From Bacteroidota bacterium (GTDB lineage Bacteria > Bacteroidota > Bacteroidia > B-17B0 > Aurantibacillaceae), in contig JANYBY010000359.1 of NCBI GenBank assembly GCA_025360565.1, positions 1 through 12,523 of the forward strand: a DNA stretch of 12,523 nt. Direction: 5' to 3'. Position numbers and translations under genes: made by a program. The notes beneath the pieces are model-generated. The model worked only from the letters and a program-made list of their open reading frames with translations, made no database searches and was not told where the DNA came from. This document shows, one piece after another, positions 1-5,495 of this stretch. Positions within the stretch are counted from its first letter, which is position 1; each line of letters opens with the position of its first letter.

Positions 1-47
1 CTTGATCTTTCAAAGGATGTTTAGTTTAATAAGCGGTCGGGTGAAGA

Positions 48-99
48 GGTCGGGACGGATGTCCCGACCAGCATGGAACGGATGTCCCGACCAGCATGG
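48..99. repeat. Short intergenic repeat: 9-bp inverted repeat plus 22-bp direct repeat
   Basis: GGTCGGGAC (48-56) and GTCCCGACC (61-69) form a perfect 9-bp inverted repeat around a 4-base loop GGAT. A 22-base unit starting ACGGATGTCCCGACC occurs twice, at 55-76 and 78-99, with one base between the copies. It lies just downstream of the stop of the minus-strand gene at 118. No T-run follows the hairpin on that strand, so it is not a typical intrinsic terminator. It looks like a dispersed short palindromic repeat. The rest of bases 1-117 shows no gene. Confidence 0.75.
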
Positions 100-117
100 T
101 GTGAGGATTTAGGATCA

Positions 118-1860
118 TCACCTTATCAATGAAATATTCCCTTTCACCGCTTTCATCTCGCTATTTCTATCCATATATTTCAAAACATAAAAATAAACGC
201 CCGTGCTGCATTCCTGTCCACTATCAGTTCTGCCATCCCATCCAATAACTGCCAAATTTTGTTTATCAAATGATAAATTATTTTGAGCGTAGATCAATGT
301 TCCCCATCTATTATAAATTTCAAGTTCCTTTAAAGAATAGCCATAAGGAAATTTTATTTGCCACACATCATTTACATCATCATTGTTGGGTGTAAAAATA
401 TTCGGAATCTGCGGGGTTTTAAAGCAAGAGTCAGGAATATCAACACTTACCGTTCTTGTAAATGAACAAAATCCATTAGAAACAGGACTGATGACATTAA
501 GCGTAAATGAATTTAAAAGGCCGGGTAAAGTTTTCGCACTAAGGTTTAAAGTGTTTGTATATGCTCCCAAAGGCAGCCACGTATATTTTATACCATTACC
601 AAATGGTGCATTTTGCAAAGTAAAAAAAATTGTGTCATTTGGACAAACGATTGAAGAAGTTAACAAGAGACTTGCAGTCCCGGTATATTGCGGAACTGAA
701 ACAGATACGCTACCCGTTCTTACAAAAGGACAAAAAGAGTCTTCTCCGTTACTATGAATGTTAACTGTAAAATTGGTAGTTTGATTTATTGAACTTTGTG
801 CGCTTAAATTAGTGGTGTTTGTAAATGCTGGTGCTGGCAACCAATCATATTTAACTTTATCCCCCGGTGGCGGATTTTGAATGCTTAATTTTATAACATC
901 TGTCGGGCAAACAATAGTAGAATTAGTAATTACAATTGGATTGCCGATATACTTTGGTTTTATTTGTACCTGAACTGTATCTGTTTTAATTAAGCCGCAA
1001 ACATCCTGCTGAACCAAATATGTTTGCGTTGTTGACGGTTTTACCCATAATCCCCCTCCGGTGGCAACTTGCGAACCGTTATTAAACCACAAGCACTCCA
1101 AACCTATCTCCGGAGGGCGGCCTAAAAAAACACTGTCTCCTACGCATAAAAGTGTATCTCTACCAGCAAAGGTCGGAAGATCGGCTTCTATTACTGAAAC
1201 ATCATCTATATAATAACCGGATTCTCCGTGCGTGGCTCCGGGATAAACAAGACTTGAAGTTGAATTTGCTGGCAATTTAAAATTACCTATGGTTACATAA
1301 CTTTCAGTCCCATTCGCGATAAATGTTCCCTGAACTTTCATCCAATTTAAGGTATCTGCATAAAAGACACCAGTCGGGCTTTTTATTTGTGCATTAGCTA
1401 TTGCATACTCGTCTTTAGCTGTACAAACCAGACTTCCATTATCAAAATATAAGCTAAGTTCATCAGAAGCGTACTGACAATCATTTACCAAATTAAAATA
1501 AGCTGTAACGCAATATCTTTTATTTGCCTTTAAAGAATAAAGTAACGGAGACCTCATATATCCGCGCAAAGAGGAATTGAAAGATGGTGGAGGGACATTA
1601 TAGTCCATTAATCCCATAAAATTTCCTGTTCTTGCCACTTGATACAAAATTTCGCCAAAAAGATTTATACTTGGGGATGGAACAATTGCAACATGACCGC
1701 CCCCCCATCCGCCTTGAATAGTATCCCAAGGGACTGCAACAGAAATGGGATTTTCTATGAAATTTCCATCATAGCCAATCAATTTTTCAAAACTTGGATT
1801 TGGCAAGTAATTTACCTGTGCATTAAATCCGGATATAAAAAAGCAAGAAGCCAAAAGCAT
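118..1860 (-). CDS. T9SS type B sorting-domain secreted protein with tandem Ig/PKD-like repeats
   Basis: This is a secreted, probably cell-surface or extracellular, multidomain protein of about 580 residues. The open frame extends to an ATG at 1929, but that extension overlaps the end of the upstream sorting-domain fragment (stop at 1901-1903). The ATG at 1860 instead opens directly onto a hydrophobic signal peptide MLLASCFFISGFNAQ, cleaved before QVNY, so I prefer 1860. In order there is a jelly-roll-like N-terminal region beginning LPNPSFE (about residues 17-228), one Ig/PKD-like module (about 231-305), two tandem homologous modules (about 312-389 and 400-474, each with IVCP, W-L-P and T-N-T-x-N-L-S-A), and a C-terminal CHU_C/type B sorting domain (about 487-580). 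The last carries NIFTPNNDD, YNRWG, WDG, GVYFY and a KGNISLIR end. Type B domains are exported by T9SS and often attached to the cell surface. The ligand is unknown. Adhesion or polysaccharide binding is possible but not shown. Confidence 0.88.
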   Translation of the reverse strand: MLLASCFFISGFNAQVNYLPNPSFEKLIGYDGNFIENPISVAVPWDTIQGGWGGGHVAIVPSPSINLFGEILYQVARTGNFMGLMDYNVPPPSFNSSLRGYMRSPLLYSLKANKRYCVTAYFNLVNDCQYASDELSLYFDNGSLVCTAKDEYAIANAQIKSPTGVFYADTLNWMKVQGTFIANGTESYVTIGNFKLPANSTSSLVYPGATHGESGYYIDDVSVIEADLPTFAGRDTLLCVGDSVFLGRPPEIGLECLWFNNGSQVATGGGLWVKPSTTQTYLVQQDVCGLIKTDTVQVQIKPKYIGNPIVITNSTIVCPTDVIKLSIQNPPPGDKVKYDWLPAPAFTNTTNLSAQSSINQTTNFTVNIHSNGEDSFCPFVRTGSVSVSVPQYTGTASLLLTSSIVCPNDTIFFTLQNAPFGNGIKYTWLPLGAYTNTLNLSAKTLPGLLNSFTLNVISPVSNGFCSFTRTVSVDIPDSCFKTPQIPNIFTPNNDDVNDVWQIKFPYGYSLKELEIYNRWGTLIYAQNNLSFDKQNLAVIGWDGRTDSGQECSTGVYFYVLKYMDRNSEMKAVKGNISLIR

Positions 1861-1900
1861 AGCTTTTGGCTTCTTCAAGCTAATTATTTTTTTAAAAAAT

Positions 1901-2098
1901 TTATTTATTGATAATAAGTCGGTGTACATCTATGGTTCCGTCTTCTAACTTTACTTTTACAAGGTAACTGCCGTTTAACAAGTTATTACTCAAATTAAGC
2001 TCGTTTCCGATTTCTAAATACTTGCTCTCTTTTAGTATTTGTTTACCGGTAATATCAAAGATAGTGATTTCTATGCACTGCCCCGTCTGCCATTCCTG
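1901..2098 (-). pseudogene. Orphan T9SS type A C-terminal sorting domain, remnant of a lost secreted-protein gene
   Basis: Reading the minus strand from about 2070 to the TAA at 1901-1903 gives an unbroken frame containing EITIFDITGKQILKES, then NNLLNGSYLVKV, then TIDVHRLIINK and the stop. This is the second half of a type A sorting domain (compare DITGKIIK and GVYFVKTS in the gene at 7966). The frame is closed by a TAG at 2099-2101. No ATG lies between that stop and the domain, and the LYPNP motif that normally begins the domain is missing. The DNA just upstream (2099-2145) is purine-rich on this strand (AGGCAGGAC, AAACAGGACGG) and fills the gap to the acyl-CoA ligase stop. I infer a decayed 3' end whose cargo portion was deleted or replaced. 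A programmed or sequencing frameshift is less likely because no other frame continues the domain. Confidence 0.7.
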
Positions 2099-2145
2099 CT
2101 ATTCCGTCCTGTTTCTCTTTGGTCCTGCCTCGTGTCTCTACCACA

Positions 2146-3936
2146 TCACTCCTCCCCAACAAAAATTTTCCCAATCACCTCTTTGTTTTTTTCTTTAATC
2201 ACTTTTCGTTTTAAACTTAATTTGGGTGTTATCTCTCCGCCCTCAACGCTCCAATGGCCAATAATTATCTGGCAGCGTTTTAATTGTTCGTAAGGCGCAA
2301 GGGTTTTGTTCATGGCCTTGATATGATCGTTAATTAATTTTTTAAGTTCTTCGCCGTTCAGCATTTCATTATTTCCCTGCCATTCAATATTATGGAGCTT
2401 ACAATATTCTTTATAATTTATGGTGTTTGGAATAATAATGGCTGAGGCAAATTTTTGCCCTTCGCCAATCACCATACATTGTTCAATAAATTTACACTCC
2501 TTTAATTTGTTTTCGAGCATCACCGGCGAAATGTATTTGCCGGCACTCGTTTTAAACAGTTCTTTTTTTCGGTCGGTGATTTTTAAAAATTTATTTTCAA
2601 TAAATACGCCCACATCACCGGTATGGAACCAGCCATCTTTATCAATTGCTTCTTCTGAGGCTTCTTTATTTTTATAATAGCCCATCATTAAGCTCGGGCC
2701 GCGCATTAAAATTTCTCCGTCTTCTTCCGCAATTTTTACTTCCACGTTATCTACCACATTTCCTACCGTGCCAAACATAATTCCATCGTGGCCAAAATGA
2801 TTAACCGCTATTACCACCGAGGTTTCGGTTAAACCGTAACCCTGCAGCAAAGTTAATTTGGCGCATGAAAAAACACGCTCAATTCTGGGGTTGAGTGCCG
2901 CGCCACCGCTTACAATGCACACGATTTTTCCGCCAACTGCTTCTCTCCATTTAGAGTAAACTAAAACATCGCAGATCTTTCGTTGTAATTCGTACCATGC
3001 GCCATTGGCACTATGCAATTCATATTTTTCGGCAAGACGAATGCTGAGGTCGAAAATTTTCTTTTTAAAACCGGTTAATTTATCGCCGGCGGCGCAAATT
3101 TTTTCGAGCACGCGTTCTAAGATCCGCGGAACGGCCACAAACATTTGCGGATGGATCTCGCGGCAATTATCACCAATGGTCTCAAAATTTTCGGCGTAAT
3201 AAATGCTAACTCCATGATAAAAATAAAGTGTATTAATAACCCTTTCGTAAACATGGTTTAGAGGCAAAAAACTTAACGCTTTCCAGTTGGGTGCAAAAGG
3301 TGCCAGATTTTTAATGGCTATCACATTACTTAAAAGGCCTTTGTGCGAGATCATTACTCCTTTGGGATGGCCTGTGGTTCCTGAGGTGTAGAGCAGGGTC
3401 AAAAGATCATTTTCTGAAACACCTGCTTTTATAGCATCTATTTTAGTTTGATCTAAATTTTTTTTACCGAGCTCAATTAATTCCGAAAAATGTTTTACAC
3501 CCTCAATTTTATTGAGACTGAAAACAAATTTTAAGTGCGGAAGATCGCTTTCCATCGCCACCAGTTTTTGGTAAATACTTTTATCAGAAATAAAAACTAT
3601 TTTGGCTTCGCAATGGTTTAAAATAAATTTGAGGTCTTCAATTCCAATGGTTGGAAAAATGGGAGCCGTAGGCATGGCCACTTGTTGTGCGCCGTAATCA
3701 ATAAAATTCCACTCGGGCCGGTTATTGGCCATGATGGCAACTACATCGTTTTTTTGCAGGCCGAGCGCTAGCAGACCCGCACTTACGTAATTTACATTTT
3801 CAGCAAAATCGGCAACACTGTATGATACCCACTTTTTGCCCCCTTTACTGTCGGGTTCCTTGGTATTTAAAATGTCGGTTTTAGAACTGCTGTTTTTTAA
3901 ATTAGTTAAAACATCAAAAACCCGGGTAATTTCCAT
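2146..3936 (-). CDS. Long-chain fatty-acid--CoA ligase (AMP-forming)
   Basis: This enzyme activates fatty acids to acyl-AMP and then acyl-CoA for lipid synthesis or beta-oxidation, and is cytosolic or membrane-associated. It is about 596 residues, normal for the FadD15/ACSL-like branch of the ANL superfamily. Visible motifs, numbered from the GTG at 3939, are the ATP-binding YTSGTTGHPKG at 184-194, GYGLTET at 367-373, WFHTGD at 437-442, ITDRKKELFKTSAGKYISP at 454-472, and a C-terminal GGEITPKLSLKRK segment that should hold the catalytic lysine of the small domain. No key motif is missing. GTG (3939) and ATG (3936) are adjacent in frame and I chose the ATG. It is divergent from hldD across a 177-base gap. 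On the downstream side it is followed by the orphan sorting domain, with no clear terminator hairpin. Chain-length preference cannot be read from sequence. Confidence 0.95.
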   Translation of the reverse strand: MEITRVFDVLTNLKNSSSKTDILNTKEPDSKGGKKWVSYSVADFAENVNYVSAGLLALGLQKNDVVAIMANNRPEWNFIDYGAQQVAMPTAPIFPTIGIEDLKFILNHCEAKIVFISDKSIYQKLVAMESDLPHLKFVFSLNKIEGVKHFSELIELGKKNLDQTKIDAIKAGVSENDLLTLLYTSGTTGHPKGVMISHKGLLSNVIAIKNLAPFAPNWKALSFLPLNHVYERVINTLYFYHGVSIYYAENFETIGDNCREIHPQMFVAVPRILERVLEKICAAGDKLTGFKKKIFDLSIRLAEKYELHSANGAWYELQRKICDVLVYSKWREAVGGKIVCIVSGGAALNPRIERVFSCAKLTLLQGYGLTETSVVIAVNHFGHDGIMFGTVGNVVDNVEVKIAEEDGEILMRGPSLMMGYYKNKEASEEAIDKDGWFHTGDVGVFIENKFLKITDRKKELFKTSAGKYISPVMLENKLKECKFIEQCMVIGEGQKFASAIIIPNTINYKEYCKLHNIEWQGNNEMLNGEELKKLINDHIKAMNKTLAPYEQLKRCQIIIGHWSVEGGEITPKLSLKRKVIKEKNKEVIGKIFVGEE

Positions 3937-4009
3937 CACACTAATTTGGGGGATTTTAACGGAATTACAAAATATACAATCAAAAATTAATTAACTTTAA
4001 CGCATTATG

Positions 4010-4101
4010 GAACGCAGATCATTATGATCTTTATGATCAACGCTGATATAAAGGAAAAATAAAATCTTATTTGATCATGATCATCCTAAAAATCCGCGTT
4101 C
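4010..4101. repeat. Imperfect 31-bp inverted repeat with five GATC sites
   Basis: The left arm 4010-4040 and the reverse complement of the right arm 4071-4101 match at 24 of 31 positions. They start with GAACGC and end with ATGATCAA. The arms hold five GATC tetramers (4017, 4026, 4035, 4073, 4079). The repeat fills most of the divergent gap between the acyl-CoA ligase and hldD and could fold as a hairpin with a loop of about 30 bases. The end near 5120-5140 (ACGAATTAACGCAGATT) looks related in style. It is probably a dispersed intergenic repeat. A regulatory role for the two flanking genes is possible but unsupported. Confidence 0.6.
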
Positions 4102-4116
4102 AATAAAAATAAAAAT

Positions 4117-5082
4117 ATGGTAATCATTACGGGTTCGGCCGGGTTTATTGGCAGTTGTTTAGTTTCCAAGTTTAATTCAGAAGGAATTAATGATTTAGTT
4201 TTGGTGGATGATTTTCATTCAATCGCAAAAGAGAATAATTATTCCCAAAAAAAATTCAGTCAAAAAATAGAACGCGGAAATTTTATTGAATGGTTTACCA
4301 CAAATCATAAGACTGTAACATACGTTATTCACATTGGTGCGCGAACCGATACAACAGAATTTAATAAAGCTATTTTTGATGAGCTAAATGTAAATTATAC
4401 TAAAGCCATTTGGCAGATCTGTTCCGAGAAAAACATTCCTTTAATATACGCGTCATCTGCCGCCACTTATGGTCTGGGCGAATTCGGATACGAGGATGAC
4501 GAATCGAAAATAAATTCTTTGAAGCCGCTTAATCCTTATGGCGACAGCAAGAACGAATTTGATAAATGGGCTTTGGTGCAGCAGAAAGATCCGCCACAAT
4601 GGCAAGGCTTAAAATTTTTTAATGTGTATGGCCCCAACGAATTTCATAAGGGCAGAATGGCTTCGGTTATTTTTCATGCCTTTAAACAAATAAAAAGTAC
4701 CGGCAAAGTAAAATTGTTTAAGTCGCACAACCCTGTTTACGAAGACGGGGGACAGCTACGCGATTTTGTTTATGTAAAAGATGTGGTGGAAGTGATCTGG
4801 TTCTTGTACAGCAACAAAATAAAAAGCGGTATTTATAATTTGGGCAGCGGCAAAGCACGAACGTTTAAAGATTTGGCAACCGCAACCTTTAATGCCATGG
4901 GCAAGCCGGTGAACATTGAATATATTGACACGCCGGTGGATATTCGTGACAAGTACCAGTATTTTACCGAGGCCAACATGACAAAATTAATCAGTTGTGG
5001 GTATCCAAAAAAATTCACATCGCTTGAAGACGGGGTAGGGGATTACGTAAAAAATTATTTGGAAAGCAATAGGTATTATTGA
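4117..5082 (+). CDS. hldD: ADP-L-glycero-D-manno-heptose 6-epimerase
   Basis: This cytosolic enzyme catalyses the last step of ADP-heptose synthesis, converting ADP-D-glycero-D-manno-heptose to the L-glycero form used in LPS inner core. It is an extended short-chain dehydrogenase of 321 residues, close to the E. coli enzyme length. The NAD(P)-binding glycine motif GSAGFIGS is at 6-13, followed by DLVLVDDF at 26-33. The SSAATYG strand is at 113-119, the catalytic Y141-x3-K145 lies in NPYGDSK, and a second lysine K178 lies in FNVYGPNEFHKGRMAS, equivalent to the catalytic Lys178 of E. coli HldD. RDFVYVKDV and YNLGSGKARTF complete the family signature. The ATG lies in an A-rich context without a clear Shine-Dalgarno. 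No other heptose genes (hldE, gmhA, gmhB) are in the window, so it stands apart from a core cluster here. Confidence 0.95.
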   Translation: MVIITGSAGFIGSCLVSKFNSEGINDLVLVDDFHSIAKENNYSQKKFSQKIERGNFIEWFTTNHKTVTYVIHIGARTDTTEFNKAIFDELNVNYTKAIWQICSEKNIPLIYASSAATYGLGEFGYEDDESKINSLKPLNPYGDSKNEFDKWALVQQKDPPQWQGLKFFNVYGPNEFHKGRMASVIFHAFKQIKSTGKVKLFKSHNPVYEDGGQLRDFVYVKDVVEVIWFLYSNKIKSGIYNLGSGKARTFKDLATATFNAMGKPVNIEYIDTPVDIRDKYQYFTEANMTKLISCGYPKKFTSLEDGVGDYVKNYLESNRYY

Positions 5083-5101
5083 GGAGTTTTTTTTGCCGCG
5101 G

Positions 5102-5119
5102 TCCCGATAGCTATCGGGA
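5102..5119. repeat. 18-bp perfect palindrome, copy 1
   Basis: TCCCGATAGCTATCGGGA is a perfect 18-base palindrome 20 bases after the hldD stop. An identical copy lies at 5232-5249. On the plus strand it is followed by AACACGAATT rather than a T-run, and the only T-run (5087-5094) precedes it, so terminator function is doubtful. Its shared TCCCGA/TCGGGA core also appears in the repeat at 48-99. Confidence 0.8.
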
Positions 5120-5231
5120 ACACGAATTAACGCAGATTGTATTTTATTAGTATTATTTTTTTTCTTCTTCGGATGTTACAGGAGTAAGGTGAGGTTTTTC
5201 AACCTGATTTACGCCTAACACCGCGCCCGCG

Positions 5232-5249
5232 TCCCGATAGCTATCGGGA
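5232..5249. repeat. 18-bp perfect palindrome, copy 2, nested in the foldable element
   Basis: This copy is identical to TCCCGATAGCTATCGGGA at 5102-5119. It sits between the closing stem and the long internal hairpin of the element at 5212-5398, as if inserted at a junction. Confidence 0.8.
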
Positions 5250-5364
5250 GAACGGAAAGCCCCCGCAAGGATTTTGCATTGTGTTGCTTGGGCGAGGAGG
5301 CGACCGCAGGAAGCCACCGCAGCCCTTAGCAACACAGCAAAAGACTGCGGGGCTTGAAGTGAAA

Positions 5365-5387
5365 GCCTGCCTGCCGGCAAGGCAGGC
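5365..5387. repeat. Palindromic repeat GCCTGCC / GGCAGGC
   Basis: GCCTGCC (5365-5371) and GGCAGGC (5381-5387) pair perfectly around TGCCGGCAA, which itself contains the 8-base palindrome TGCCGGCA. It lies near the right end of the larger foldable element, and its right arm competes with the inner part of that element's closing stem. Confidence 0.7.
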
Positions 5388-5460
5388 GCGTTAAGGCGCC
5401 CAAATAAAATAAATCTAATATCATAATTTTTTGCGGGCATACTAAGTAAGTGACGAATCC

Positions 5461-5491
5461 TTGCAACCGAACAATTTTTTTCATAAATTTA
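5461..5491 (+). promoter_or_regulatory. Candidate Bacteroidota-type promoter for the M1 peptidase gene
   Basis: TTG at 5461-5463 and TAAATTTA at 5484-5491 are separated by 20 bases, close to the Bacteroidota sigma pattern TTTG-N19-21-TAnnTTTG, with one mismatch in the last base. Transcription would start at or very near the ATG at 5496, which makes the call uncertain. Confidence 0.3.
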
Positions 5492-5495
5492 TAGT

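Larger units (their letters stand above)
5212..5398. repeat. GC-rich foldable element with closing stem and nested hairpins (possible structured RNA or mobile repeat)
   Basis: The ends pair with each other: CGCCTAAC (5212-5219) with GTTAAGGCG (5390-5398, one bulged A), then GCGCC (5223-5227) with GGCGC (5385-5389). Inside are the palindrome at 5232-5249 and a long hairpin. The hairpin pairs AGCCCCCGCA (5258-5267) with TGCGGGGCT (5346-5354), then TTTTGC (5272-5277) with GCAAAA (5337-5342), TGTGTTGCT (5280-5288) with AGCAACACA (5328-5336), and GGGC (5290-5293) with GCCC (5322-5325). A third hairpin follows at 5365-5387, sharing bases 5385-5387 with the closing stem. The apical part holds an imperfect 13-base tandem repeat (5297-5309 and 5310-5322, 11 of 13 identical). 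GC content is visibly higher than in the flanks. Long frames through it are probably not genes. No function is known to me. Confidence 0.6.

Noticed and set aside
1639..1911. Plus-strand frames opposite the type B gene and the ligase gene
   Set aside because: These are antisense shadows of well-supported coding regions with no domain or start signal of their own.
1861..1929. N-terminal extension of the type B protein to the ATG at 1929
   Set aside because: It overlaps the end of the orphan sorting domain in another frame, and the ATG at 1860 opens directly onto a normal signal peptide.
5083..5119. Intrinsic terminator for hldD
   Set aside because: The T-run (5087-5094) comes before the palindrome rather than after it, so the order is wrong for a plus-strand terminator.
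5153..5440. Minus-strand open frame of 95 codons across the repeat region
   Set aside because: Most of it is the GC-rich foldable element read as protein (LQAPQSFAVLLRAAVAS). Base pairing explains the composition better than coding does. Only the short tail is kept as a low-interest observation.
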